A DNA stretch of 64,000 nt from Gentiana macrophylla. Lineage: Eukaryota > Streptophyta > Magnoliopsida > Gentianales > Gentianaceae. Position 1 is the first letter of the stretch. Every line of letters starts with the position of its first letter. Positions 22,962-35,380 of this stretch are shown here, piece after piece. The stretch is taken from positions 186,001-250,000 of the forward strand of contig JAOBSW010000124.1 of NCBI GenBank assembly GCA_026214975.1, in the 5' to 3' direction. A program made the position numbers and the translations under genes. The notes beneath the pieces are model-generated. The model saw only the letters and a list, made by a program, of their open reading frames with translations. It was not told the origin of the DNA and did not search any database.

Positions 22962-23973
22962 TATATTTTTTATTTATTTATTTATTTTAGTAACAAGCAT
23001 AATTTGGCTAAATGACCTCCAAACAACGATGTACCAATCTCAACTTGTGCCATTCTAATGTATCGTCATTTAGTTCCGATGTCGTCACCGCTATCCATAA
23101 GTACATACTAAACTTGTGGGGTGCCAAGGGAATGTAGACCAAATTAAGCTAAGGGTCGGTTATAACGAGGTTAATAATGAATGGCTAATTTCGAAGTGGG
23201 GTCCGCCACTCTACAATGGTGAGATGGGGACAAAATGGAAATTATGTTCGGGTAGGCCATTTGGCTATGGTCGAGTCAAAGTTATGCAAAAATTGTCATC
23301 CCTAATCCGATTCGGACTCATAATTTGTCTTGAAAGAAAGTTTTTCTAAAACATTAATTTATAAATATAAGTACACTTGTCTAATTCCATGAAAAAAAAT
23401 TATTTGATAAAGAAAATTTTTGGTTATACATACTTAGCATCGTATTAAGATAGGCATATATAATATAATTATAATATCTCGAGTTTATTTTACTTAATTA
23501 GAAACTTATTCTTTCCAAAAATATTACCTTGATTGTAATAATTATCATGTTTATTTCCTAAAGGATAATTAAACTAAGTGTTTAAGTGTTTGATATAATA
23601 ACTTTATTTTATTTACTAACCTAACTCTACTCCCCACTGACGAACTGTCATTGGCCCAATGATAAGTGAGTATAAAAAGTTGGGTAGAAAATAAAAGGAA
23701 TTTTTAATTAAGGTGATAACGAGTTTGTTTATGAATTAATCGTTTATAAAAGAAAATAATATAGAAAATCATAACATTATTTTTTAGAAAAACAAATATT
23801 AATATTACACAAGATACGAAAACATAATTAAACAAAGTTACTACTGGAAACAAACTTTAAGACTTAAAACAACTCAAAGAAACTAAACAACTGAGAAGTT
23901 AAAACATCTTATTCAAACCGACTAAACCCAGCAATGTTATCTCCGGACATTGCACACAGGTTAAACCACTCCT
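22085..23973. other. Non-coding Athila-like region with (ATT)n
   Basis: AT-rich DNA downstream of the second Athila-like gene. An (ATT)n tract lies at about 22889-22954, followed by a short TA run. The frame at 23116-23349 has no recognised motif. Confidence 0.6.
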
Positions 23974-24976
23974 CTATTCTTCTGCTGTAGACGAACCACG
24001 TGGTACATCTATTGGGAGTAATCCTAGATGAGGTTGACGAGAAGGAAAAACCTCATCCGATGCAGATTCTGGAACTCCAGCAAAACGTACACAGATCCTA
24101 GAGATTAACCATGCATAAGGCATTGGTTGACGAAAGTTTCGTCGACCGAGCGCAAAGTTGATGGCCGTCTTGTGGATTAAGACTCCCCAATCAATAATAG
24201 CTCCAATCGTAATAGCATAAAGAAGCAACATCTCATCATCAGAAACCTCTGAAAAATCCATAGTTGGAAAGACTCGTGAGTTTATAAAATGTTTCCAGGT
24301 TCGAAGATGAGGAAGCAAAGCTGAGGTGGACACATCATGATCGCGGTTGTAATGTGGAAAGAGAATTTGAAAAGCTTCGGCACACTTATTAATAACACCA
24401 TCAACAGTGTCCAATTGCCATTGCGATTCGTAATGACTATTCGGGGTAGTCTGGACAAGGGGTATATGAAAAACTTGATTTATGAAGGGAGTGAATGGTA
24501 CAATACAACCACAAATACGTACAAAACGAGTAGACTCCACAGAAATAGATTCTGACAACATTGCATAAAATTCTCGGACCAGAGTAACATTGACCTTGCC
24601 ACAGGTATACGAACGAAAGCGGTCCCATCCACCGTCTTCTATACAGTAAATCCCCACTCGTTCATTTTTGAAAGTTAAGACCTTTTTCAAGTAAAATGGG
24701 GGACTGACTAAAGTTAGATAAATTACGGTCTTGAGCTGTTTGGTTCGGATAATCATTGGGATTAAAAAATAAGGGTTGATAATCCGGAATTTCAACATTT
24801 GGGTAAAACGGGGGAGAGTAACTGTTGACTGACCGAGAAGAATGATTGTACATTTCGTACCGTATTTTACTAGACAGTAGAGGTGAGAAATGAAGGTGTA
24901 CCAATTTAGAAGCTGGTTGGGTTCTATTTTTAGTTAAAATTTCGAACGGAAGAGGAAAAGATTTTTTCTGGCCCAT
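23974..24976 (-). pseudogene. Athila-associated ORF1-like gene, copy 2
   Basis: The ATG at 24976 opens a 104-residue frame rich in Asn, Tyr and Pro (starting MGQKKSF). A frameshift near 24665 moves the reading into the 24798-23974 frame. The second part has VGIYCIEDGGWDRF, VTLVREFYAMLSES and CIVPFTPFINQVF. It matches the layout of the upstream gene at 26924 (VSEFYSVISAH, VTIPFTPAVINAFY). This is the type of protein often called a putative plant transposon protein; its function is unknown. It ends in a short acidic tail. Confidence 0.6.
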
Positions 24977-24987
24977 AAATAGACATT

Positions 24988-25119
24988 CCGGCGTAAACCG
25001 GGATGTTCCGGCTCACGCCGGAAAATATTTATGGCCTGCAGAATTAATTACCCTATGATCTAGGCAGGTCAGGTCGGTGATGGTCCGGCGTAAACCGGAC
25101 AGTACCCGGTGTACGCCGG
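24988..25119. repeat. Dyad-word island in the Athila-like element (proximal)
   Basis: Four 14-base words lie at 24988-25001 and 25085-25098 (both CCGGCGTAAACCGG), 25008-25021 (CCGGCTCACGCCGG) and 25106-25119 (CCGGTGTACGCCGG). The nearest one ends 12 bases upstream of the start codon of the minus-strand gene at 24976. Confidence 0.8.
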
Positions 25120-25649
25120 TTTCACTGTTCACGAACATAGTCGATTTTGTATGTAAAGGGCCCAAAATAAATTTTTTCAACTCAAACATATAAATATGTA
25201 ACAGTACAAAAAGAAATAAAATTTTATAAAATTTTCATCAAACAAATTACTGTGATCGTGGAAAATTATGAAAAAGTGCACTAACCACCGAGTGCAGCAT
25301 CAGAATAAAATAAATGTCAAAGTAAAGTGATAGTACCGAATTTACGAAAGAAATGCAAATAGTTGTAATAATACAAATGTTTCCAAAATGATAAAAGGTT
25401 AATTAGTTTATTTGAAATCTTCAAAAGACATGTCATGAGGTGGACGTGGCATGGATTGAGTCGGACTGCTTCAAAATTCGGAGCGGAAGTTGTGGTATGC
25501 AATGGAACTTGTGAGCGCATGGTGGACACAACAACCGAACTCTCTAAACTGAGTGAGCCAAAACACAGTAGTAAATCATTGAGACCGATCTGAAATCATT
25601 TGAATCTCAAAGCTTGATTTGTGACACTGTAAACATACCACTTGACATA

Positions 25650-26924
25650 CTAGCTTGGCCTGAAGATGCCTGAGTGTAAGAGTGAAAGGGAGGAGGTGGA
25701 GGAATAGGCTGGATCCAAGCAGGTAAGGTATAGGGGTTTTCCTGGCACTGAGGCAGATTCATCAGAGATTTGCTCATAGGCGGGGTCTAGACCTATTAAG
25801 AAAGCTCGCTGGCCCCGAACTCCAACTCTAATATCGTCTGCCCACTGCCTGACTCGGTCAAATCCTAACACCATATTAGCCTGACCTTGATTGAATTCCA
25901 CGGGGATGGGAACAGGCTGGTTATCCTTACCCTGATTGTGTACAGGCTGTCCAGAGGAGGAACCGAATAAGGGTGGAACTCGAGAGCGACGGGGGTTCTT
26001 TGGCTTTGGCGACGATTAGGGGTTGTTATAGTCAAGCCTACCAAAGCAAGGCGTGGAGCAAGTCTAGGACCTATTATTGGGGCATCAGGAGATATGATTA
26101 CATCGGTGGTAGGGCCGGGACTCTTGCCAACTGGCACAAAGCAGAAACAAGATTCGGAAAGGGCATGTTCCCTTGTGGAGTACGGCCATGAGCAAAATCC
26201 CAAGCCCTTGTATAGATCAACTTTCCTAAATTGATTGGAACGTCATTAACTATCGCCTAAGCAGTAACTACATCATCTCTGCCATAAGCACTAACATGCG
26301 TGGATGGACTGACATTATGGCCCTAAAGCGCTTAATGGCTCGAACATCCTTAATACAACCTCCGTACTGAAACCTATTGTCAACCCAAGTTGCAACTGGA
26401 TCAAAGGCTTGCTGAGCTTCATATGCTTTTTGTTGCAAAACACTAGGCTGAATCAAGTTCCAAACAGAATAAAAATCTTCTTCCTCAGGAACATCAGGTA
26501 TGGCATAAAAGGCATTAATGACTGCCGGGGTGAAAGGGATGGTAACAGTTCTAAGAGGAACATAAATCAAAGGGCCATCATCTAAAGATTCATGAGCAGA
26601 GATAACTGAATAGAACTCAGACACCATCATGGCATTAACAGGGTCAGTACGTTCGTGAGCAATTTCCATCCACCCTCTACTCTCAAAAATTGCTTTCAAT
26701 TCAGGTCCTAAGGTAGTAAAATCTATGCTACGCTCTAGCAACACTGCACATTTTGAAAAATATCTATCATAAGCGGCTATGGCAGCAGGGCTAACAGTTC
26801 TTCTAAAGGATATAGCCTCTTCTTCGGGTGTTAGGGGCCTAGGCTCATGCACAGGTGGTAAAACAGGTAGATCGGATTTCATTTTCTTAGTACCTTTTTT
26901 ACGAGTAGATGATGATTCGTCCAT
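25650..26924 (-). pseudogene. Athila-associated ORF1-like gene, copy 1
   Basis: An ATG at 26924 opens 218 residues (MDESSSTRKKGTKKMKSD, then a Pro-rich stretch). A globular part follows with RGWMEIAHERTDPVNAMMVS, FYSVISAH and VTIPFTPAVINAFYAIPDVP. A frameshift near 26268 moves the reading into fragments 26203-25865 and 25901-25650. The globular part is related to the gene at 24976-23974. Proteins of this sort accompany Athila-like elements and have no assigned biochemical role. Broken, so not functional. Confidence 0.62.
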
Positions 26925-26939
26925 CTACGAATGTGATAT

Positions 26940-27450
26940 TATCAACAACAAAATTAATTAAAACAACAATAAATTAACATTGATAATGATTAAAACAAAA
27001 TGATTAAATTACCAAATTAACATTGATATAATTAAAATGATAAATATATATAATAGATGATTACCTTAATATGTGAGAGATGTAGAAGAAAAAAAACGAG
27101 GTGGCCGGAAAAAATGTCTAATTCGCCGGAGTTGTTGTTGAGGCGAACTTATGTCAAAAACCACCAAACTTTTTAGTTTAATGAATGTAATTATAGAGTT
27201 TTTGGTAGAAGAGGTTGTGAAAATAAAGAAATTAGAAGGGAAAGGATGTAAAATTAGGGTGGGAATTAGTGGGGGAAAAAGGGAGAGGGGCGGCGATCTG
27301 TGAAAGAATTTGGGGAAGAGGAAGAGAAAAGAAGAAGAAACCGGTAGGGTTATGTGTGTAGTCAAATCCAGCGTGAAGATTGGATAAATCGGCCGGCTGC
27401 GCGGATTATTAAAATGCGTTTTTTTTAAAATAATAATAATCCTAAGTTAT

Positions 27451-27488
<38 letters not shown>

Positions 27489-28276
27489 AATGATATAAAA
27501 ATTTTATAAAAATATCATATAGTTTATAAAATTCCTTTAAAACATTTTATAATAATAAAAAAAATTCAAAATTTTCGATAATTATGTCGAATCGAAACTT
27601 CTGATCCTTAGATCCTCAAGAGTTCTTTCATACCGTTCTCTCAACCTTTCTCCAAGAATTGATGCATTTGAATTTTCTCTTTGATCTCCATCGGGATTTT
27701 AGGATAACCACCTAATCGTTCCTTTTTAATGACATTCAAACACTCATCCAGGATTTGGTTGTGTGTTTTCGAACATCTTTCATTGTGTTCACTCTTTCCT
27801 GATTCTACACCTCATTAGGAACTTAGCCCTTCTTTTTTATTGCACTTCTCATTGACCATTGGATATCGCCGCTTTAGCTCTAGCCGTTCAACAACTTTTT
27901 ATTTGTTTTAAAAACTATAAATTCTATCTTAAACGCGACATCTTTATCAATACCTAATTTTATAAGTAACAGAAAAACTCCCATTCTATCTAGAAAAGAC
28001 ATCCAGTCCTTTAATGTCTATCCGGTAAAAGACTTAACTAATTAAAATGCATTTAAAAAGTAAGTAAGAAAGAATGTACCCAATCGATTGAGTTTGTAGT
28101 TGATAGTAAAACTTCTCTTCCCCTTAATCACATTTGGAGGGTCGCTAAGATACATAACCTCTCTTGTTAGAGGTATTCCTTCTTCTTCCACGAATAATTT
28201 CACTCTATGGCCATTGGCTATAAAAGTCGTGTTCCCATCGAGTTAGTTCTTCTGACTCACGAGTTGTAGATCTTTG
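26940..28276. other. Non-coding stretch between Athila-like genes
   Basis: No supported gene. A (TA)n run lies at 27454-27482. The frame at 27066-27365 is low-complexity Ser/Phe/Pro. The part from 27580 to 28270 should be the end of the Athila pol region but has no readable frame. Confidence 0.5.
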
Positions 28277-29215
28277 TTACATCATATGGACCTGTCCATC
28301 TTGATTTAAGCTTACTCGAAACCACTTCAAACGTGAATTATATAAGAGTACTCGATTACCTACATGGAACTCTCGATGATAGATTCTCTTGTCATGGAAA
28401 GATTTCGTGCGTTCCTTGTAAATTCGAGCATTTTCATAAGCATCGAGACGAAATTCATCCAGTTCTGTTAACTGAAGTAATCTATGATCACCAACAGCCT
28501 TAGGATTAAAATTTAGAAATTTAATAGCCCAAAAGGCTCGGTATTCTAATTCAACAGGGAGATGACAAGATTTACCAAAAACCAATTTATAAGGAGAACA
28601 ACCAATCGGTGTTTTAAAGGCTGTTCTATATGCCCAGAGTGCATCATCTAATTTTTCTGCCCAATTTCTTCGGTAGATACTTCTACATGTCCACTTGTTT
28701 GCGGATGATATGGTGTACCAAGTTTATGTTTTACACCATATTTCTCAATTATTTTTGTAAATAGACGGTTGCAAAAATGTGATCCTCGATCACTATTGAT
28801 AGCCCTCGGAGTGCCAAATCTCGTGAATATATTCTTTTTAAGGAATTTTAACACTACTTTGGAATCATTAGTGGGAAGAGTTTCAGCCTCTACCCATTTA
28901 GATACATAATCGACGATCACTAAGATAAGTTTCTTACCAAATGATGGAGGAATAGGGCCCATAAAATCAATGCCCCAGACATCAAACAGTTCACACTCCA
29001 ATATAGGTTGGAGAGGCATCTCATGTTTTTTAAAAATGTTTCCTCATTTTTGGCATGACTTACAAAATCGTGCGTAGTGGTGTGCATCTTTATAAAGTGT
29101 AGGCCAGTAAAAACCACATTGCAAAACTTTATAAGCGGTTTTCCACCCTCCATGGTGGCCTCCAGCCTCACGATCATGGCAATAATGGAATGAATTAATA
29201 AAAGACAGCGTTGCT
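28277..29215 (-). pseudogene. Athila-type integrase remnant
   Basis: The pieces, in order on the minus strand, are a zinc-binding part with HHGGWKTAYKVLQCGFYWPT (near 29150), a catalytic core with [16 protein letters not shown] and [19 protein letters not shown] and [13 protein letters not shown] (29019-28648), and a C-terminal part with MVFGKSCHLPVELEYRAFWA and LDAYENARIYKERT (28585-28277). This is the usual Athila integrase order. Frameshifts near 29000 and 28620 and a stop in the zinc-binding part break it. RT and RNase H, expected upstream, are absent because the element is cut off near 29230. Confidence 0.85.
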
Positions 29216-31473
29216 TTTATTTCTTTACGAGACCGACATTATACGATCTTCTACGAGTTACTAAGTACTTATGTACTTACCCTGTTACTTTGTGTTTGTC
29301 TTTCTCTTTCCCCAAAGAAGATGAACAGGTTGTTAATGATGATGAGTTCTTCAACGAGGACGTGTGAGATGGAGCTCGGGAGGACTTAGTTCTTTTACTT
29401 TTAGTTCTTTCATTAATGTTGTTGAATCAAGTTCAAACAATGTTGTCTTTCTTTTGGATTAGTTCCGTTTGAGTTCGTTCGGATTTGAATGTTGGTTGGT
29501 TTAGTATTCTTTATTGGATTTAGTATTCGTAGCATTGAAAACCGTGTATTCGATCTTTTGTTTTCCCGAGTCATTTTATCTTCCACGTCGTTTTAGTTCT
29601 GATGTATGACGTAAGGCTTACATATATTATTGAATTTATTCGATAATACTTATGCCGAGCGCTCTTTCCGGATAAGGACTCGGTGTCCGGGAACGGGACG
29701 TTACACTATATGTGAAGGATTGGTTATATGTATGAATATACATGGCTATGCATGAAAATAAAATAAAAGAAACAAAAGTAATGAAAATTGAGTGATTGCC
29801 ACGGTAGTAGCCTTACTGTTGCTCTGATATTGAAAATAGCCACGTTAGTTACTACATGTCAATTTAAGGGGTTGCATGGTGGCTTAATTGGTCATCTAGC
29901 CACGTATATGACTTTTGACTCAGATTAATTTGCATGGCTATAAAAGCCATTGGGCAGGGGCCATATGATATACATTTTATAGTTTAAAATATAACCGTTA
30001 TTCTGGAGTAATAGTAATACATCCGAAGTAGAAACATATCTAGTATTATCTAATATCACTATCGAGCACACCACGAGACTCACAGCGACGGGAGCAACGC
30101 TTTGGCTTAAGTTTTTTTCAAAGATTTGAGGTAGGGAGGTGTTCAATTGAATCTATTTCTGTTATAAGCATGTCTAAGTATAGATCCTTTTAAGGTGTGA
30201 TGTAAAGTAAAATGTTTGTGTTCTAGTGGCTTTGGCTCCGCACCGTAACTCACAAGAGCATTGGAACACAACTTATTTTGCCTTACGTGATATTGACTCT
30301 GATAGTCAATGCATTTGATGTTATGTGGCAAAGTTAAGGGTTCGGTTTCTGGTGGATTTGGCTCAGCACCTTATGGAGACCCTCTGTAGGGAGAAACTCA
30401 GGATCATCGGAAACCTTATTCCTTAGCCTTGGGGGTATTGGATTAGAATCCAATATTTCTGTGATACGTGCTAGGTAGTATAAGTTAGAGTTGTCTAAGG
30501 TCTAGTAGTCCTTAGAAGCCTTTTTATGTGCAATGAATTCGGGTGGTTAGATTAAACGCTTAAATACATACTTGAGAGTCCAAAAGATAAATCATTCTAG
30601 TCCTTGGTAAGACACGTTTCTATATCGCAGCAGGGAGGGTCAAGTCCCAGGGTCGGTTAGACTTATGGCCTTGAACTTCATTTAGGGTCTAGCCCTATGC
30701 CTTTTAAGGGGCTGAATGTGTCGTGGTGCAGTCTTCACCTCGCGATGTATCCTTGGACTTTTATGCAACTCATCCCCTTGTTTCATGAGTTTGCTAGCAA
30801 GGCTAGCTGGAGGGGAGTGTGCCTTTATAACATACTTGGTAGTGTGTGTAGACCTTTAGTGCTGTTTATATATGTTGTTGTTATTTGTATAGATTCAATG
30901 CTTCTACTCCCTACTAAGTATGTATGTGCATAGCCCCTCGTTATATTGTTCCCACCCCGAGAAGGTGATGCAGGATACAATGACGTCTGTGAGGATGAGT
31001 ACATCGAGGAGTGACCTCGGGATGCTTTGAAGTGTTATTTTGTTATCCTTGACTTTTGTTTAATGTGATATATGATAGACTATCTTTTTCTATAGTAGTA
31101 TAAGTATTGTAAGATAAATATTGTAGCGTTTTGCCTTGTGAATTATTGTTGTTTCCCGCAAACTATATATGTTGTAATGACATCGACATATGGTTTTTCC
31201 CACTCTACCCCTAGTTATGTGTGTTTCCCCGAGTCATTTTAATTTTCGCAATTATACTCTGATGACGTATTTGTAAGGCTTACATATATAATTTGGTATA
31301 CATACGAGTTATATACGTGCCGGGCGTCCATTTCCGGATAAGGACTCAGTGTCTGGAAACGGGCGTCACAGTTGGTATCAGAGCGTAGTTTCTTCTTCCT
31401 CCTAGCTAGTTGAACTTCTTGAAGATAAGTTTATCTTTTCTAAGATCTCTACCTAATCTATCTTTGTTAACAG

Positions 31474-33065
31474 AATGGTTGAACAACATAGTGGAACATC
31501 TTATGGATCTCAGAGGGTTGTTAATGCTTCAATACCTAGACAAGTTGATCAGTACGTGGGGATAGTTGAAGGTGGCCATAATGGGGTTGAGAGATAGGCA
31601 GTACAGAGTACCGAGGTAGTGGCCACAACTGATGTGACTTTACTTGTGCTAGCTCCACCGCCTATATCCATCCGTGGTACCACATCTTTACTTACAGACC
31701 CCACTTTGTACACACAGTATCCCACCAGTTATCCACCATACCCCTCTATCTATCCTCCGCAGCCTACAGTTTATCCACCACCACATTATGAGCGTCCTCA
31801 GTATACCCCGGTCTATCCACCACAGTGTGTTTATCCTCTTCCACCGGCATCAGTGTATCATCCTCCACCGGTTGATGTTTATCCCCCACCACCGGTATAC
31901 CCACCGCCTCCACATGCTAAAACTTATCCACCCCAGCCAGCGGTGTACCCACCTCAGCCGCCAGTATATCCACCACCACAGTATGGGATATCTTTTGAGC
32001 CTGTTGCTACGTATCCTCAGTATCAACATGGTCAGCCGTTGAGAGCTTATCAGACTTATCTGCAGGAACCTTGTGTTGCCTATCCTTATCATTCCCCCAC
32101 AGAGTAGTATCCACCCCCAGTTTACCCACCGGCTTACCCACCGGTTTATCCTCCAGTCTTTCAAGCTCCACATGTTACGGGTTACCACCAGACTGGGTCA
32201 GCACATTCTTATCATGAGAATGAATCACTTGATGATGCTACATTGTTCAATAATGTGAGAAGAAATAACCCACCATACTTTCATGGAGGTCCGGATCCAA
32301 CAAAAGCCGATAGATGGATTCGAGATGTTGAGACAGTGTTCAAGGGTATGGTGATTCCGGTTAGGAAATGGGCCAACTTGGGCAAGACTTTACTGATGGG
32401 AGCAGCCCGAGAGTGGCTATACATGATCGAGAGATCGAGAGGTGACATATAGGACTGGCAGCAGTTTACAGATCTTTTCTTACGTTAGTACTTTCCCATG
32501 TCCAGACGTTCGGAGAAGATAAGTCAATTTTTGAATCTCTGACAAGAAGGGATGAGCATTATAGAGTATCAACATAAGTTTTACGAGTTAGGTAGATATG
32601 TACCCGAGGTGATGACCACCGAGAGCCTAAAGGTAGCTCATTTTCTAGAAGGCTTGAGCCGTGGTATTCTGCTTGGATTGGGAGGCTATAAGCCAGATAC
32701 TATGGCTGAGTTGATTGACAGGGTACTGTAGTATGAGAAAAACAGAAATAAGTAGCAAGTAGTCATTGGGGCCAAAAGGCCATTTGTTGCGAGTCAGGCC
32801 AGCAGAGCTGCACCATAACAACCTCAAAAGAGAGCAATAGATCCACCCTCCATACCCGTGGCTCCACCAGCAGCTTTACCTCACTACCCTAAGTGCAACA
32901 GGAGACACTCCGGGGAGTGTAAGCAGACATAAACAGGTTGTTATTAGTGTGGCAGTGTTAGCGACTTTGTGAGAGATTGTCCTCAGAAGAAGAATCCATA
33001 TGCGTCGACCTTAGGTAGACCGCAACAACTTTCTTCGGGAAAGAGTAAGTTGCGTGGACCGATGA
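31474..33065 (+). pseudogene. gag of the Tekay-like element
   Basis: An ATG at 31474 starts the region 90 bases after the primer site. The N-terminal part is a Pro/Tyr-rich repeat (PPP, YPP; 31619-32190). The retrotransposon gag core follows, with FHGGPDPTKADRWIRDVETV near 32280. A zinc-knuckle remnant lies at about 32938-32985, where a TAG replaces a residue between its cysteines. Several stops (for example 32108 and 32450) break the frame. The product would have packaged element RNA in the virus-like particle. Confidence 0.82.
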
Positions 33066-33174
33066 AAGTGTTTGCTTTGGATCTTTGCGTCTGAGGATAG
33101 GAGACCGTGGTCACATGTATCTTTAATTCGAGTTTCTAGATTTTAAGAAGTTCTTAGTTTCTTGATTATTAAGC

Positions 33175-33600
33175 ATGTATGTGTTGCCTACATGTCTTGT
33201 TATGATCGAGTTAGGTATAATTCAAATAGGAGGTTTATCCGTGTCAGCTCTGTTCGATACGGGTGCTTCCAACACCTTTATCTCTAGCAAGGTAGCGGAT
33301 CGCTTAAAGATGCCTTTTGGTAAGTTAAGAAAACCACTATCTATTACTACACCTTTGGGAGAGTCGATTAAGGTTGAAAAGACGACACCTCAATGTTCAA
33401 TCCATGTTGGAAAGTTCAAGTGCAAGTTTGATCCAATAGTGCTAGACTTCACAGAGTTTGACGTGATATTGGGAATAGATTGGTTGTCTCAGCACTATGT
33501 ACATTTGGATTGTAAGGCCAAGAAAGTAATTGTTGGAAATAAAATTTATGTTTTGATGATGATTCTTCGCTTAATCAGTTATTATTCTAAATTCCATTGA
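33175..33600 (+). pseudogene. Aspartic protease of the Tekay-like element, cut by the insertion
   Basis: The active-site motif ALFDTGASNTFIS lies near residue 25 and the downstream FDVILGIDWLSQH near residue 100, both typical of gypsy proteases. The genuine sequence stops at KKVIV (33530), where the SIRE-like LTR begins. The last 23 residues of the open frame are LTR sequence. The element resumes at 42481. Confidence 0.88.
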
Positions 33601-35281
33601 TGATGTGTCATAACTAGCTGTTATAGTGCAAGGCAAAAAGATGTCTAGATATCAATGTATAGGATTTAATAGAGTCGATATTTGTATAGGTTAAATCGGA
33701 CCAACAACCGTAATAGTTCTAGGTTTTGAGGCGAGAAAAATAGAAAATTGAGATAACTAGGAAACTGAGTTTACAAAGGAACTGAAGAAGGTAAGTTCAT
33801 TTGAGGACACAGACTCGGTTGGCTTATCTATGAAAATCAAGAAGAAGCGAGGGTCACAGACTCGATTATTGAAGATCAAGAACCGAGGTCACAGACTCGA
33901 TTATTGAAGGCTGAAGAATTGAGGTTCAAACTCGATAATGAAGATTACAAGTCGAGGATCAAAGTTAGACTTGAGGCAAGATTGTGATGACCTGAACTGA
34001 CTTTATAGATCTTGTATGAAGATCTAAGAATCATAAGGACAATGAATTCTTAGAAGATAATTCGTTATGGTGTACTCTGATTAAGTAAATTATAATCAGA
34101 TGAAACTGGAGTACTGATATTTGAAGAAGAGTAAAATCTCAGTTAATGCTCCAAGTCAGTCAAGAAACTGACAAGTATTAAACTCGATATAAAGCGATCA
34201 CGGACATTGATCTTATAGAACAGTTATTCGATAAAGCGGCAAATGCGATCGAACGTTATAAAGGAAGCGATTTTATTGGATGAACTACTGACAAATCAGA
34301 ACGGTCACAAAATATAGCCGTTACAACATTCAAGCAGGAGAAACAAACCCCCATAAATAGACCACATCTACAACACCAAGGAAGAGAGTAGGAGGAATTA
34401 AAAATAAGAATCTATCTAGTCAAGAAAAGATTTAATTAAGGGGGAAAGCCATTTTCGAAAGAATTCATGCTAAGTGCTAAATTGCAAGATCAAGAAAATT
34501 TCTTCAAGTATCCAAGCACATTCAAGCAAAATCAAGAATCTATCACTTGGAGAAATTGAGCCGTACTAAATTTATTTATTCGGAAGAAAAGCTCTAATCA
34601 CAATTGAATCATAGTTATTGATTCAAGTCTCAACTTTGATTCTATCAAAGGGTTAGGAATGCATGAAACACCAAGAGTGTGTGAAGGGCAGTTGAGTGCA
34701 TTCAGAAGACTGTGTTTGTGATGAAAGTGGTGAAGAGACAATTCTACCTCCAAGGACAGATGTTTCAAGCAGTTGGAGAAGCGAGAAATCCTACATGTTC
34801 TACAACTGCTTTTAGATAGTGACGCTAGGGATTAGTCAAGGACTATCAGTTTAGGACTCTTTGTAACCGGGCCATCTCAACGAAGTTCTAGTGGAATTTT
34901 CCTCCGCATCACCGGGGAAGAGAGGACGTACAGGTTTACACCACCTGGAACCTCTATAATTCTTGTTTATTTACTTTACGCATTCATTTACTTTATTGCA
35001 GTTTATGTATTTGGTTTTCACTCTGAAACTAAGTTAACTACCTGTTAAAGGCTAATATTTATCCACTGCCAGTTAACAAGACTAAATATAAGTCAGTATT
35101 GACTTATACTCAGTTGAGTTAGTGAACTCCGCTGAAGTTAAAGGCAGAACAAAAGCGAAGTGAGCATCGGTTTGAGTTTGGCAAAAACTCGTTCTGGGCT
35201 TTTTCGATTTTTGGGAAAGTTTTGGTGGCAAGTTTATTCACCCCCCTCTAAACTTGTGTTAGCCTTTCCAAGGGACCAACA
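33531..35281 (+). repeat. 5' LTR of the SIRE-like element
   Basis: Begins TGTTGGAAATAAAATTTATG and ends AAGGGACCAACA, directly before the primer site. It pairs with 40764-42475. Confidence 0.95.
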
Positions 35282-35380
35282 ATTGATATCAGAGCGAGTT
35301 CTTTCTTTTGGAGGAGATCCGAGTTGTTACTGCTCAAGTTACAAACCAGTTGTTGAAAACCCTTACTGAACTTCATTAAA

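Larger units (their letters stand above)
19100..29240 (-). mobile_element. Truncated Athila-like Ty3/gypsy element
   Basis: On the minus strand an Athila-type integrase (29215-28277) is followed by gene-free DNA, two related ORF1/envelope-region-like genes (26924-25650 and 24976-23974) and long non-coding DNA. It includes the typical segment with CTCCCCACTTAGCTTTTGAT near 22350. The 5' LTR, gag, PR and RT are missing: the element ends abruptly beside LTR4 sequence near 29230. The left boundary near 19100 is approximate. A SIRE-type solo LTR sits inside at 19762-21496. Confidence 0.72.
18157..29705 (+). mobile_element. LTR4, a solo LTR inserted in the 5' LTR and itself split
   Basis: It starts TGTAATATCCCG at 18157 and ends GGGACGTTACA at 29705. 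The target duplication CTATA lies at 18152-18156 and 29706-29710. The left part (18157 to about 19100) is LTR leader sequence with a dyad-word island. The right part (about 29240-29705) is the matching LTR end, with the GATGAACAGG segment also found in LTR3. About 0.5 kb of LTR middle is missing at the join. The 10 kb between is Athila-like DNA in minus orientation. Confidence 0.82.
17884..31370 (+). repeat. 5' LTR of the Tekay-like element (interrupted)
   Basis: The LTR starts TGACACCCTGTAATTTCACG and ends CGGGCGTCACA. The left piece (17884-18156) matches the start of the 3' LTR at 45559. The right piece (29711-31370) matches it from about 45806 on. The pieces are separated by the CTATA-flanked insertion 18157-29705. 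Confidence 0.9.

Noticed and set aside
31619..32107. Host proline-rich protein
   Set aside because: It is the N-terminal Pro/Tyr-rich part of the chromovirus gag, 230 bases after the primer site.
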